Assembly: GCF_021728395.1 (NCBI RefSeq)
Contig: NZ_JAKKCM010000001.1
Coordinates: forward strand, 553,979 to 617,978
DNA from: Vibrio sp. J1-1
Lineage (GTDB): Bacteria; Pseudomonadota; Gammaproteobacteria; Enterobacterales; Vibrionaceae
DNA length: 64,000 nucleotides
Reading direction: 5' to 3'
Positions within the stretch are counted from its first letter, which is position 1. Each line of letters opens with the position of its first letter. This document shows positions 43,794 to 52,440 of this stretch, piece after piece. A program made the translations under genes and the position numbers. The notes beneath the pieces are model-generated. The model was given only the letters and a program-made list of their open reading frames with translations, searched no databases and had not been told where the DNA came from.

Positions 43794-44105
43794 TTATAGG
43801 TAAAATATCGCTAACCAAATCGTTTCCTGATTGGGATCGGTCCAACTTACTTTGTGTTTGGTGTGCGCTGGGATATTTACGTGGTCACCTGCTTCAAGGC
43901 GTTTTACCGAGCCATTTTCGAAGGTCAATTCTCCCGCCCCTTTTAAGACTAATACCCACTCGTGTTCTGTTTGATCATACCAACCATGTTCAGGTGAGGT
44001 TTGTCCGTGAGAGACAATGCGCTCAATGCGCAGATTTTCGTGGCACAGTAAATCTTCAAATGTTTCTTCACTGACATCATGAGGTAAATCTTTAAAAAGG
44101 TTCAT
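43794..44105 (-). CDS. Small cupin-domain protein
   Basis: A 103-residue single cupin with metal-binding-type motifs: HGWYDQTEHEWVLVLKG, then LEAGDHVNIPAHTKHKVSW. These supply the His/Glu/His ligands of cupin motifs 1 and 2. The catalytic role, if any, is unknown. AGGGAATAAG precedes the ATG. It lies downstream of the ompW promoter region on the opposite strand. Confidence 0.88.
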   Translation of the reverse strand: MNLFKDLPHDVSEETFEDLLCHENLRIERIVSHGQTSPEHGWYDQTEHEWVLVLKGAGELTFENGSVKRLEAGDHVNIPAHTKHKVSWTDPNQETIWLAIFYL

Positions 44106-44305
44106 CTTATTCCCTAAGGTCGAAAAGTATCACATTCATCAGATGATAAACGACTTGCTGTTGCTTAGCCTGCTTTAAGCTTGAGCTTCTAGGGAGGCAA
44201 GATCTTCTCACACGCACATTTTGCATTACAAGTTTGTATATCATTTGCATCATTTGTTGATCAATTTGGCGCTTTCTCATACAGAGTCGCTATATTTTTT
44301 ACAAA

Positions 44306-44319
44306 TTGATTTCCGTCAA
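44306..44319. promoter_or_regulatory. FNR-like site upstream of ompW
   Basis: TTGAT-TTCC-GTCAA matches the FNR consensus (TTGAT-N4-ATCAA) at nine of ten positions. It lies 146 nt upstream of the ompW start. In E. coli, ompW is FNR-activated, so oxygen control here is plausible. Confidence 0.6.
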
Positions 44320-44410
44320 ATTAGTAAGGTTTTTATGTGCTAGATTGCGCGCAGTTCACAAAAATAAAAACCTGAGTTCGTTAACACTATGACTTCCATT
44401 GGTTATTTCA

Positions 44411-44424
44411 GTGTTCATGAACAC
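44411..44424. promoter_or_regulatory. Perfect 14-bp palindrome upstream of ompW
   Basis: GTGTTCATGAACAC is fully self-complementary and sits 41 nt before the ompW start. It is a candidate operator; the binding protein is not known. Confidence 0.45.
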
Positions 44425-44464
44425 GTGATTGGGTAAAAAACGAAGCCCTTAAAAGGAAATAAAA

Positions 44465-45106
44465 ATGAAAAAAACAATTTGCAGTTTGGCAGTGGTTGCT
44501 GCGCTCGTGTCACCAAGTGTTTTCGCTCATAAACAAGGTGACTTCGTTCTTCGTGTTGGTGCAGCGTCTGTTGTTCCTAATGATAGCAGCGATAAAATTC
44601 TTGGTTCCCAAGATGAATTGGAAGTGGATTCTAATACTCAGCTTGGCCTGACATTTGGCTACATGTTTACAGACAACATCAGCTTTGAAGTGCTAGCGGC
44701 AACACCGTTTAGTCACGATATTTCTACGGATCTAGTTGGTAGTGATATTGCGAATACCAAACACCTGCCACCAACGTTTATGGTTCAGTACTACTTTGGC
44801 GAGCCACAAAGTAAATTCCGTCCATACGTTGGTGCGGGTCTGAACTACACCATCTTCTTTGACGAAGGCTTTAATAACAAAGGTAAAGTTAATGGTCTGT
44901 CGGATCTGGAATTGGATGATTCATTTGGCTTAGCCGCCAACGTTGGTGTGGACTACATGATTAATGATCAATGGTTCCTAAACGCGTCTGCGTGGTATGC
45001 GAACATTGAAACAGAGGCAACCTATAAAGCTGGTGGCGTGAAATATAAGACCGACGTAGAAATTAACCCTTGGGTGTTTATGATCAGTGGTGGTTACAAG
45101 TTTTAA
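44465..45106 (+). CDS. ompW: Outer-membrane protein OmpW
   Basis: A 213-residue outer-membrane barrel. Signal peptide at residues 1-21 (SPSVFA), mature start HKQGDFVLRVGAASVVPND, conserved internal QYYFGEP and FRPYVGAGLNYT, and C-terminal Phe in MISGGYKF. OmpW forms an eight-stranded barrel with a hydrophobic channel and is linked to osmotic, oxygen and host-related stress. AAAAGGAAAT gives a good ribosome site. It is followed by a clear terminator. Confidence 0.95.
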   Translation: MKKTICSLAVVAALVSPSVFAHKQGDFVLRVGAASVVPNDSSDKILGSQDELEVDSNTQLGLTFGYMFTDNISFEVLAATPFSHDISTDLVGSDIANTKHLPPTFMVQYYFGEPQSKFRPYVGAGLNYTIFFDEGFNNKGKVNGLSDLELDDSFGLAANVGVDYMINDQWFLNASAWYANIETEATYKAGGVKYKTDVEINPWVFMISGGYKF

Positions 45107-45187
45107 GCAATAACCAGTAGTTTTTAGGTCATATGACCGCTAGCAATATTTATAATGCGAATTAGCATATAACAGTTTGGCATGACT

Positions 45188-45222
45188 TTAGGGGCGGTAT
45201 TCGGGCACTGCCCCTTTTTTTT
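45188..45222 (+). terminator. Intrinsic terminator after ompW
   Basis: AGGGGCGGT (45190-45198) pairs with ACTGCCCCT (45207-45215), with one G-T wobble, followed by T8. Confidence 0.88.
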
Positions 45223-45246
45223 GCTTCCACGTTCAAATCAGTGGAT

Positions 45247-45492
45247 TTAATCAAAAGTGACTTCGGTGAAGTGTGGGTTTGCCTTCAGCGCACGCATCGT
45301 GAGAAGTTGTTCGGTCGGAAAGGCAATATGTTCGCCGTCAACATCAAGAAATAAACATTCTTGTCGCTGCATATCAAAACCGGTATCAAACGCTTTCCCC
45401 TGATGGCTTTCACCATTTTTTAGCGTGATTTCCACGGGTAGCTGAAACATACAGGCTATTTCAATAAAATCGTATTGATTACAGGTCACCAT
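45247..45492 (-). CDS. rof: Rho-binding antiterminator Rof (YaeO family)
   Basis: An 81-residue protein with the Rof pattern: CNQYDFIEIACMFQLPVEITLKNG, then a compact beta fold (KAFDTGF, CLFLDVDGEHIAF). In E. coli, Rof (YaeO) binds Rho and inhibits termination. AAGGAGAACAG precedes the ATG at 45492. The frame is open to 45669 but that extension has no family similarity and overlaps the promoter of the divergent MBL gene. It is divergent from the MBL-fold hydrolase gene. Confidence 0.85.
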   Translation of the reverse strand: MVTCNQYDFIEIACMFQLPVEITLKNGESHQGKAFDTGFDMQRQECLFLDVDGEHIAFPTEQLLTMRALKANPHFTEVTFD

Positions 45493-45682
45493 CGCTGTTC
45501 TCCTTCCACACCAGAGCCATTTGTTTAAAGTATACCTTCTACAAACTGTTTGGTTTGAGATTCCACTCCAGGGGAATAGTTTCCACTGAAACCTAATCTT
45601 CATATTACGCCTCAAATTGGTCATAAAACAGACATGTAAGCGGGCTTTACTAAAACTATCGTCGAGCAAACGAAGATAAGAG

Positions 45683-46816
45683 ATGTCTGAAACGACCCTG
45701 AAGAGCAGTTTCCTGAACCGTGAGCGTAAATTAGGCTCACTGCTTAAGCCGCAAACTTATACTGCGCAACTCGCGCATCGTATTCATCACTCTCCTCAGT
45801 TCGAAAATGGCCGAGTTAAAAATGCCATGCCGAAAGTGCCAAGTCATCAGCCGCTCTGGCAGGTTTTCTGGAGCTATCTGGGAGGCCGAGCGCCATTGTG
45901 CCCTAATGGACATTTACCTTACTCTCCCATCGTTCATGACCAGTTTTTGCATCGTAGTGATCCGATGCGGGTGACTTGGCTAGGGCACTCAACCATGCTG
46001 GTCGAAGTGGATGGGGTTCGCATTCTGACTGATCCGGTTTTTGACTACGCTTCGCCATTGATCGCGAAAGCATGGTTTGAACGTAATATCCCCAACACAC
46101 ATGCGAGAGAAAGTTTACCTGTCCCCGATGTTATCGTGATCTCGCACGATCACTACGATCACTTAGAGGCCTCAAGCATCCGCTTCTATGCGGATAAATC
46201 CGTGATATTTTACGTTCCGCTTGGCGTCGGAAAGCACCTGATAAAGTGGGGCGTGTGTGCTGATGATATAGTCGAATTCGACTGGTGGGAGAGTATACAG
46301 TATGCCAATGTCGAGCTTATTTGTACGCCTGCTAACCATAATTCAGGGCGAACTTACCTCGATAAAAACACCACATTGTGGGCGTCATGGGTAATGAAAG
46401 GGCGAAGCGAGACACTGTACTTTAGTGGTGACAGTGCTTATGACCAGCATTTTGCCGAAATCGCGCAGCGATTCGGACCAATCGACATTGCCTGTTTAGA
46501 AGTCGCCGCAGATGTGAAGGAAAATCAAGGCTATCCAGTTGAAAACTGGGGCCATATGCAAGCGCACCATACGGTTCAGGCATTCAAGGATCTGCAGGCG
46601 AAAAAGCTATTGCCTGTCCACTGGGCTACCTATGAGTTGTTCACTCATAAATGGGATGAGCCAATTGAAGATTTGATTAGCCATTGCCAAAACGAAAGCA
46701 TAACTTTACTCACGCCGATGCCAGGAGAGAGCTTTTACGTTCAGAATGAAGTGAGAAACTGTACTTGGTGGCAGAAGGAAGTAAGTGAAGAATCCGTGAG
46801 AGGGGTTGAGGTGTAA
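45683..46816 (+). CDS. MBL-fold metallo-hydrolase (UlaG/NAPE-PLD-like)
   Basis: A 377-residue protein. Metallo-beta-lactamase motifs are present: WLGHSTMLVEVDG, VISHDHYDHLE (zinc ligands His-x-His-x-Asp-His), FSGDSAYDQHF and a late VHWATYELFTHKWDEP. The first 80 residues are a family extension, as in RomA/NAPE-phospholipase-D-like proteins. These are associated with the inner face of the envelope or with phospholipid hydrolysis, but the bacterial substrate is unproven. AGATAAGAG is a weak ribosome site. Confidence 0.88.
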   Translation: MSETTLKSSFLNRERKLGSLLKPQTYTAQLAHRIHHSPQFENGRVKNAMPKVPSHQPLWQVFWSYLGGRAPLCPNGHLPYSPIVHDQFLHRSDPMRVTWLGHSTMLVEVDGVRILTDPVFDYASPLIAKAWFERNIPNTHARESLPVPDVIVISHDHYDHLEASSIRFYADKSVIFYVPLGVGKHLIKWGVCADDIVEFDWWESIQYANVELICTPANHNSGRTYLDKNTTLWASWVMKGRSETLYFSGDSAYDQHFAEIAQRFGPIDIACLEVAADVKENQGYPVENWGHMQAHHTVQAFKDLQAKKLLPVHWATYELFTHKWDEPIEDLISHCQNESITLLTPMPGESFYVQNEVRNCTWWQKEVSEESVRGVEV

Positions 46817-46892
46817 CTTGTATTACATTTTATGCTTGTTGGCCGTTCAACGTGGTTAAGTTTTTAGCCTTTGGTGCACTTGTCGATTTGGT

Positions 46893-47408
46893 TTATTGAT
46901 AGGCAGCGAGAGCCTGTTGCCAAACCCTTAGCATCTCATCGTCAAACAGATAAAAGTGCATTTGCAATGAGTGGTATTCAGGGCGCTGACAGACTGATAA
47001 TGCTACTTCGGCTGCTTCATGCGGAGGATAACCATACACACCACATGAGATGGCTGGTAGCGCGACTGTTTTGCAGTCGTTTGCTAGCGCCAGATTAAGC
47101 GCGTTTTTATAGGCCGACTCTAATACCGCTCGAGGGTCGTGAAATTTATCATAGATCGGACCAACCGCATGGATAACGTAGCGTGCGTTCAAATTACCAG
47201 CAGACGTAATGCGTGCGTAGCCAAAAGGGCAGCGAATGCCGTCGATATCTTTCACTGCTAAGCATGCATCGTACAAGTCGCGGCCAGCGGCACGGTGAAT
47301 TGCACCATCGACACCACCGCCACCGAGCATTCTCGGGTTGGCGGCATTAACAATAGCATCGACTTGCGCTGTGGTGATGTCGCCCTTAATCAGTGAGATA
47401 GTGTTCAT
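46893..47408 (-). CDS. Macrodomain protein, O-acetyl-ADP-ribose deacetylase type (YmdB-like)
   Basis: A 171-residue single macrodomain. The ADP-ribose-binding loops are clear: AIVNAANPRMLGGGGVDGAIHRAAG near residues 17-41, with conserved Asn and Asp, then GNLNARYVIHAVGP and ALPAISCGVYGYPP. Relatives remove acetyl or mono-ADP-ribose groups; YmdB also modulates RNase III. No sirtuin or ADP-ribosyltransferase gene lies nearby, so it looks like a housekeeping copy rather than part of a toxin module. Confidence 0.92.
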   Translation of the reverse strand: MNTISLIKGDITTAQVDAIVNAANPRMLGGGGVDGAIHRAAGRDLYDACLAVKDIDGIRCPFGYARITSAGNLNARYVIHAVGPIYDKFHDPRAVLESAYKNALNLALANDCKTVALPAISCGVYGYPPHEAAEVALSVCQRPEYHSLQMHFYLFDDEMLRVWQQALAAYQ

Positions 47409-47447
47409 CCGGTTGCCCTATTTAAATTAGTTTGAAATTGCTGAAAC

Positions 47448-47873
47448 TCACTCGTTGACCACTTGAGGTTTTAGCTCAACAACGTTCCCCTCAGGATCAT
47501 TAATATAGAGCGAACGCCCAAAACCCTGCGCACCGTAACGCTCGGCAAAATCCTCAGTCTGAATATCGTGCATATGCAGATATTGAAGGAGTTCAGCTTC
47601 TTCAAACGGTGCAAATTGCAGACAAAAGTGATCGACATTTCTGCCATCTTGGACTGGAGGTTTTCCACCCAGTTTACCCAACTCACTGTCTACCGTGACG
47701 ATATCAATCAATGCCGTTCCTGCTCTGAGCTGCGTTAATCCCAATTCGGCGAGCTCCCTTTCTACTGGGCAACCGAGTATGTCTCGATAAAAGTACAACA
47801 TGGCATCGAGGTTAGTGGTTCTTAAAACAATGTGATCGAGTGCTTTGATTTCGATGGGGTTGTTTTTAGGCAT
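47448..47873 (-). CDS. VOC (glyoxalase/dioxygenase superfamily) protein
   Basis: A 141-residue single VOC domain. Metal-ligand positions are visible in KALDHIVLRTTNLDAML, VDHFCLQF and the C-terminal NDPEGNVVELK. The substrate is unknown; related small proteins include virulence-protein-like VOC members. ATG 47873 has GAGGAGGAATGC upstream; the frame open to 47909 has no better site. It ends 40 nt before the macrodomain gene on the same strand. Confidence 0.87.
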   Translation of the reverse strand: MPKNNPIEIKALDHIVLRTTNLDAMLYFYRDILGCPVERELAELGLTQLRAGTALIDIVTVDSELGKLGGKPPVQDGRNVDHFCLQFAPFEEAELLQYLHMHDIQTEDFAERYGAQGFGRSLYINDPEGNVVELKPQVVNE

Positions 47874-47990
47874 GCATTCCTCCTCTCTACTTGCTATTGA
47901 GAATAGCATATGGAGGAAGAGTGCTTGTATGTTAGTAAGGGAACTGGGCAGTAGTGATAAAATAGGGAGAGGAACGTAAAGCTGAACGTA

Positions 47991-48320
47991 TTAACTGGCC
48001 AATGCGGAAACGGCCTGTTGTACGTTACTGAATTGGATTTTAATGATGCATCTCTGCGCCTGACTGAACTCATGAGACTGAATGAGTGTGGTGACTTCTT
48101 CGACAGACAGTGTTTTGTCTTCTGGGAACAGCACAATTTGCTTGGAACTACCGTACTGCAAGCCGAAGGTGTGACCCCGAGAGTCAATCACGTAGTCTTC
48201 TAGTCCCCATATGAGCGCTTGGCACTCTGTTTGTAAGTCCGAGTGCGAGTGCAGATAGATGAGCTCGTCATCGCCTTCCAGTTTCAATAAGCATGGCCAC
48301 ATTATGGTGTTTAGCGTCAT
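47991..48320 (-). CDS. DUF4144-like hypothetical protein
   Basis: A 109-residue soluble protein. WPCLLKLEGDDELIYLHSHSDLQTEC and DYVIDSRGHTF resemble DUF4144, a small Vibrio family of unknown function, as I recall it. The C-terminal 50 residues are helical (LSVEEVTTLIQSHEFSQAQRC). It lies 25 nt after the DUF924 gene and may be cotranscribed with it. The ribosome site (GAGACAATAGA) is moderate. Confidence 0.7.
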   Translation of the reverse strand: MTLNTIMWPCLLKLEGDDELIYLHSHSDLQTECQALIWGLEDYVIDSRGHTFGLQYGSSKQIVLFPEDKTLSVEEVTTLIQSHEFSQAQRCIIKIQFSNVQQAVSALAS

Positions 48321-48345
48321 TCTATTGTCTCGTTGTTCACTGACC

Positions 48346-48882
48346 TTAAAAGCCAGAATTTGGTGTTTTCAAAAACTCAACTTCTTCTGGCGTACTTTCT
48401 CTTCCCAATATTGCATTGCGATGTGGATAGCGTCCAAATTGGTCGATAATGGCTTTGTGTTGTAGCTCAAAAGCGTAGTTCTTTTCAAGTCCCGGAGCAC
48501 GAAACAGTTTTTCCGCTTCGACATGGATGATACGAGATTCACTGTGCATGAACGGCATGTACAAGAAGCTACGCTGATCGTGATTAAGCGCTTTATGCAG
48601 ACCGAGTCGAATGGCCTCTTGCGCTAATGAGAGCGCGAGTGGATCTTGTGCAAACGCTTTTGGAGTATTGCGGTACACATTGCGCGAAAACTGGTCGAGT
48701 ACAATGATTTCTGCTAATCGTCCTTTTGCGCTGTCGCGCCAGCTAAATAGTTCGCAGCGAGCGGCTTGTTCTAGCAATGAGGAAAACCGAGATTCAATGA
48801 GTTTATCCAGTTCAGGGTTACTTTCGAACCAATGTTGAGGATTCAGTTCTTCAAACCAAAACTTAATGATCGACGGGTACAT
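48346..48882 (-). CDS. DUF924 family protein
   Basis: A 178-residue protein, all-helical by appearance. The family signature is present: IIKFWFEELNPQHWFESNPELD at the start, IIVLDQFSRNVYRNTPKAFAQDPLAL in the middle, then FLYMPFMHSES. The C-terminus has GRYPHRNAILGRESTPEE. DUF924 has a TPR-like fold and no known function. AAAAGGACACAG precedes the ATG. It forms a likely operon with the DUF4144-like gene. Confidence 0.9.
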   Translation of the reverse strand: MYPSIIKFWFEELNPQHWFESNPELDKLIESRFSSLLEQAARCELFSWRDSAKGRLAEIIVLDQFSRNVYRNTPKAFAQDPLALSLAQEAIRLGLHKALNHDQRSFLYMPFMHSESRIIHVEAEKLFRAPGLEKNYAFELQHKAIIDQFGRYPHRNAILGRESTPEEVEFLKTPNSGF

Positions 48883-48912
48883 ACTGTGTCCTTTTTTACC
48901 GAGAATCCCTAG

Positions 48913-48948
48913 CTGAGAGCCAGAACTATCAATTCTGGCTCTCCGTTT
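48913..48948 (-). terminator. Hairpin after the M3 peptidase gene
   Basis: Perfect 11-bp stem GAGAGCCAGAA/TTCTGGCTCTC (48915-48925 and 48933-48943) with a 7-nt loop. A T-rich run follows on the plus strand only, so for the minus-strand peptidase message it may act as a 3' stabiliser or weak terminator. Confidence 0.6.
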
Positions 48949-48950
48949 TA

Positions 48951-50798
48951 TTATCGACCGTAAGTTTCTACGATGTAACGTTCAAAATCGTCACACATTT
49001 GCTGATCGGAGAGGGTGTTGCTCGCCAGTTCTTTACTACCGTCGACGACTTTAATCGCCGCATTAAGCGAAGCTATTGGAGCTCTCTCACGTATTGCAAG
49101 CGACTTGATTTTTCGCTGCTGAAGTTCCCACGCCTGCTCTGGTGACAGATTACACACATCCGCCAGGTACTTAGCGTTAAAGCCCTCGCCAGTCAGACTG
49201 ACAATGGTTTCATTGTGCGACAAGTTGTTGCCTGCATGCCAGTAATGCTTGGCTAACAGAGGGCCAATTTCTGGGTTATCGGTCAGGTAGCCAAATTTAT
49301 CTAAGAAGTAAGCTCGGGTCTGATACACCGCCATGTGCGCGAGTAGATAACCTTGATAAGCACAAGCGGCTTCGTCAGATAGCAGATGCGGAATTGCCAT
49401 GAGTGGGCGAGGGCTGCATTCCAAACCAAGGATCTGCTTCTCACAATCACGTGCAAGCTTAGTGATGCGTTCTGGTGTTAATTCTTCATCGCTTAGCTGA
49501 TAAAGCGCGCGCTCAAAATATGGCACAACTAAGATACTGCGCTCTTCATAGGCTTTGAACGGCTGACGGCTATTGATCATCGCTTGAATGATCTCATCTG
49601 GCACTGAGTTACCTTCATCATCCAGTGCGTACTGTTTTAGCCAATCTGCATCGGTCAGCAGACTGTCACAGAACATCGATTGAGTTTCTGCATAAGCCAT
49701 CGAAGTCGGAGCAAACTCCTGTGAAAAACAAGGCGCATTCATTTTAACGTTGGCAAAGTGCGCAGCGTGACCGCCTTCGTGGAAAAGCGTGTTGATACCA
49801 TCGTAGCCGCTGCCCACTTGGTCGGGTTTGGCGTTGCTGGTGAAGTTAACCTGTGCAGCAACCCACTCGCCTTGGTTGTAAAAAGAAGGGATAGGCCCAT
49901 GGCAGAATCCGTTCGGGTATTTGCCTTTGCGATCGAGTAAGTCCAGAGTTAGCGTTGCGCCTGAGTAATCAATCTTCAGACGGCCAAACGATTCTACCCA
50001 GCGTCTCAGGGATTTCGAGAACGGTACGTATGGGTCAAGGTCACGCATGACGTCACCTGCGAATGAATAGATAAAGTTGTGGCCTGTCAGCGCATTGTGA
50101 CCTTTCTCTTGCGCCAAGTTTTCTAAACTATTCAGGTGAGCATCTCGGGTGCGTTGTTCGAAATCTTCCAGAATATCGAACAGCTGCTCAGAGGTCATCT
50201 TCTCCGTTTTTTGTACTGAGTAATCAAAGAAGGTTGCATAACCGAGTGAACGCGCGAATTGATTACGGAGCTTGATCAACTCAATAAAGCCATTTTTCAG
50301 CAACCATTGCTCAAGGTTCAGTAACGCTTGATGAGCGGATTGACGCACTTCTTCATGAATATTGGTTCGAATGGTAGAACTCAATACTGGAAGTGAGCCT
50401 TCTGTTTGTTTGCCGTTCTCATCGGTAAACGTTTGTACGTGGTTCTGCTTTTTCTCAAATAGCTCTGCTTCAAAGGCAATTAATTGATTTTTCAATGCTT
50501 GCGCTTTTTCACCTTCGATCGCATGTGATTCAAACATCGCAAGCCAGCCTGACAAACCAGTGATGGTTTGCTGTTTTTCTTGCGGATCAGAAATTGAATC
50601 AGCGGCTTCAAGCTGTTGTTTGATCACTGTAATTTGTTCCGCGTTGCTTAAAAAGCTTGTCCATGCTGTTTGTGCCTTAGTCGAGCCATCATGGTCGTCG
50701 CTGATCCCCATGTAAGTTTCCCAAAAGAAATCTTCTTTAGTGCGATGAATAGCGAGATAGCGTTGATTGAGGTCGTTAAGGTAATCCGTTGCGGTCAT
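48951..50798 (-). CDS. M3-family metallopeptidase (oligoendopeptidase-like)
   Basis: A 615-residue cytoplasmic zinc peptidase. The HExxH motif is HEGGHAAHF with His340, Glu341 and His344, and a downstream Glu in YAETQSMF (about 372) supplies the third ligand. The long helical N-terminal half is typical of M3 peptidases. It should degrade oligopeptides, but substrates are unknown. It is smaller than oligopeptidase A or Dcp (680). GAAGGATC precedes the ATG. Confidence 0.88.
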   Translation of the reverse strand: MTATDYLNDLNQRYLAIHRTKEDFFWETYMGISDDHDGSTKAQTAWTSFLSNAEQITVIKQQLEAADSISDPQEKQQTITGLSGWLAMFESHAIEGEKAQALKNQLIAFEAELFEKKQNHVQTFTDENGKQTEGSLPVLSSTIRTNIHEEVRQSAHQALLNLEQWLLKNGFIELIKLRNQFARSLGYATFFDYSVQKTEKMTSEQLFDILEDFEQRTRDAHLNSLENLAQEKGHNALTGHNFIYSFAGDVMRDLDPYVPFSKSLRRWVESFGRLKIDYSGATLTLDLLDRKGKYPNGFCHGPIPSFYNQGEWVAAQVNFTSNAKPDQVGSGYDGINTLFHEGGHAAHFANVKMNAPCFSQEFAPTSMAYAETQSMFCDSLLTDADWLKQYALDDEGNSVPDEIIQAMINSRQPFKAYEERSILVVPYFERALYQLSDEELTPERITKLARDCEKQILGLECSPRPLMAIPHLLSDEAACAYQGYLLAHMAVYQTRAYFLDKFGYLTDNPEIGPLLAKHYWHAGNNLSHNETIVSLTGEGFNAKYLADVCNLSPEQAWELQQRKIKSLAIRERAPIASLNAAIKVVDGSKELASNTLSDQQMCDDFERYIVETYGR

Positions 50799-51113
50799 TT
50801 TGATCCTTCAAATAGTTGAGTTATGTATACGGTTGATTATTACACGCTTGGATGCAAGAAAGGAGTAGGCGCGTTATTTACTGCCGTTTCAGTTCGTAAA
50901 CGAGGTTTTACTATTCTTTTACATTTTAATGAGTTAGTGACTGATTTGTCCTTAAATTAACCGGAAAATCAAAACCTAATTGGCTAAACGGTGGACGGTT
51001 ACGTGCTCAGTCTCGTCTTTGATCACGACATTTAGCATCAAAGTCATACAGAGATAGAGTTTACGTATATAGTCTATACACACTCTTTTTCAGCAACGAT
51101 AAACAACATAAAA
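50799..51113. other. Intergenic region between the M3 peptidase and lipoprotein genes
   Basis: About 315 nt carrying the divergent promoters of the two genes. It is A/T-rich; no operator, hairpin or small gene was recognised. Confidence 0.4.
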
Positions 51114-51476
51114 ATGACAACGAAAACAATTACAACTCTATTCACACTAGGTTGGGTTTTGACAGGGTGCTCATCGGTCACATCACCACAAAAGGATTCC
51201 GTGAATAGTATTCAGGATAAATGTGCGCTGATTCTGAGTAGCCACGTATCGGAGGAGCAACGTTGGCAGGTTTACAATGACTTATTGCAACAGTACGCAA
51301 CACATGCGGTACACAGTCAGGGGGATGGCGACCGATTCAATACTTTTATTCAGGCTGTGCAATGGGATGAAACCAGACAGTTAATGACGGAGTTGATTGA
51401 AGTGACCGATTGGGGATGCGCCAATGGCAACTACGTCGAAGAGATGGCGATGTTTATTGAAGAAGTGACAAAATAA
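51114..51476 (+). CDS. Small putative lipoprotein
   Basis: A 120-residue protein with a type II signal peptide. The lipobox VLTGC ends at Cys19 and is followed by SSVTSPQ. The mature part is acidic and helical (EEQRWQVYNDLLQQYATHAV), with Cys37 and a late Cys that may form a disulfide. No family was recognised. A terminator follows immediately. The ribosome site is poor. Confidence 0.75.
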   Translation: MTTKTITTLFTLGWVLTGCSSVTSPQKDSVNSIQDKCALILSSHVSEEQRWQVYNDLLQQYATHAVHSQGDGDRFNTFIQAVQWDETRQLMTELIEVTDWGCANGNYVEEMAMFIEEVTK

Positions 51477-51500
51477 ACCGAGCGTTTGGCGCTCGGTTTT
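51475..51500 (+). terminator. Intrinsic terminator after the lipoprotein gene
   Basis: ACCGAGCG/CGCTCGGT (51477-51484 and 51490-51497) with a 5-nt loop, then TTT. The stem starts immediately after the stop codon at 51474-51476. Confidence 0.85.
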
Positions 51501-51545
51501 AGGGCTGTTTTTGCCGGAGTATGAACCGCTAGGTCAACAGTGGGA

Positions 51546-51719
51546 TTACTCTTCAGGGTATTCACCCATGCCTTGAGTTTTACCTTCTGCTTTCCAATGC
51601 TCACCCGGATCAAACGCTTCATCGCATAAATCAATGGTGTAGCCCATTTCGGTAATTTCTTTCAAAGTGAGGTTGTCGGCAATTTTCGCAACTTCGCCGG
51701 CTTTGTTATGTAATTCCAT
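51546..51719 (-). CDS. Small acidic protein, 57 residues (new small gene)
   Basis: A 58-codon frame including TAA. The protein starts MELHNKAGEVAKIADNLTLK, continues with EMGYTIDLCDEAFDPGEHW and ends GEYPEE. It is soluble, acidic and helical at the start. GGAGGAACATC is a near-consensus ribosome site, with a 6-nt spacing to the ATG. The gene stands alone between the lipoprotein gene and a HAD gene. I do not recognise the family. It is short enough to be missed by length filters. Confidence 0.75.
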   Translation of the reverse strand: MELHNKAGEVAKIADNLTLKEITEMGYTIDLCDEAFDPGEHWKAEGKTQGMGEYPEE

Positions 51720-51914
51720 GATGTTCCTCCGCTAGCTTCAGCTATTAGCCAAGTGACTTCAACGTGCTGATCCAAGTACATCGAAGTGCCTTTGGTTTAA
51801 GTATATATGCCAGACGTGATAATGATGTATAAAACCCTACTTTTTATGCATCTAATAAAACGATGATAAGAGCCAAGTATTCAAAGCTGCACGATGACGA
51901 TAAAACTCAAGTGG

Positions 51915-52397
51915 TTATTCATTGGCAGTGTTTAAAATAAGCTCCGACAAACAGCGAATTTGCTGCGCGATGGGCTTCCCCGGCGCGGACTCACCTGCAG
52001 CGTTAAACCAAATGGTATTCAACCCTGCTTCCATCGCGGGGTAGATGTCTTTGCTCGGAACGTCACCAACCATGGTCAATTTGTTTTCGCTGACACCAAG
52101 CTTTTTCGCCACAGCTTGATAAAACTCGGCGCAGTTTTTTTTAATGCCAATATTAGAAAAACAGAAGTAACCACTGATGTATTGGTCTAAATCAACTCGC
52201 TGGAAAGCCTTCTGGACATCTTCCATAGCAGAGTCCGAAGCACTAGTGGCAATATAAATCTGATGCTCTTTGCAGAGCATTGCCAACGTTTCTTTGGCCT
52301 GTGGAATTGCCTCCACGGTGTTCCAGTCACACATCTTTCCTTGTGCGTGAGGGAAATCGACCATTAATGTGTTTCCCCAGTCGAATAGATAAATCAT
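51915..52397 (-). CDS. HAD family hydrolase lacking the second motif-I aspartate
   Basis: A 160-residue HAD protein. Motif I reads FDWGNTL: the nucleophile Asp6 is present, but the +2 acid/base position is Gly. That is seen in phosphonatases and dehalogenases but not in ordinary phosphatases. A Ser/Thr motif (ATSASDSAME) and the C-terminal VGDVPSKDIYPAMEAG are intact. The short cap suggests a small substrate. Substrate unknown. GGAGACTAA gives the ribosome site. Confidence 0.83.
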   Translation of the reverse strand: MIYLFDWGNTLMVDFPHAQGKMCDWNTVEAIPQAKETLAMLCKEHQIYIATSASDSAMEDVQKAFQRVDLDQYISGYFCFSNIGIKKNCAEFYQAVAKKLGVSENKLTMVGDVPSKDIYPAMEAGLNTIWFNAAGESAPGKPIAQQIRCLSELILNTANE

Positions 52398-52440
52398 GTT
52401 TTAGTCTCCAGTCTTCCTGAACTGTACTTAATGAACTTTC

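Larger units (their letters stand above)
44106..44464. other. Divergent control region between the cupin gene and ompW
   Basis: About 360 nt holding an FNR-like site (44306-44319) and a perfect 14-bp palindrome (44411-44424), both annotated below. No small gene was found. Confidence 0.5.

Noticed and set aside
47894-48203. Extra small genes around the VOC and DUF4144 genes
   Set aside because: They are frame shadows with no ribosome site or similarity.
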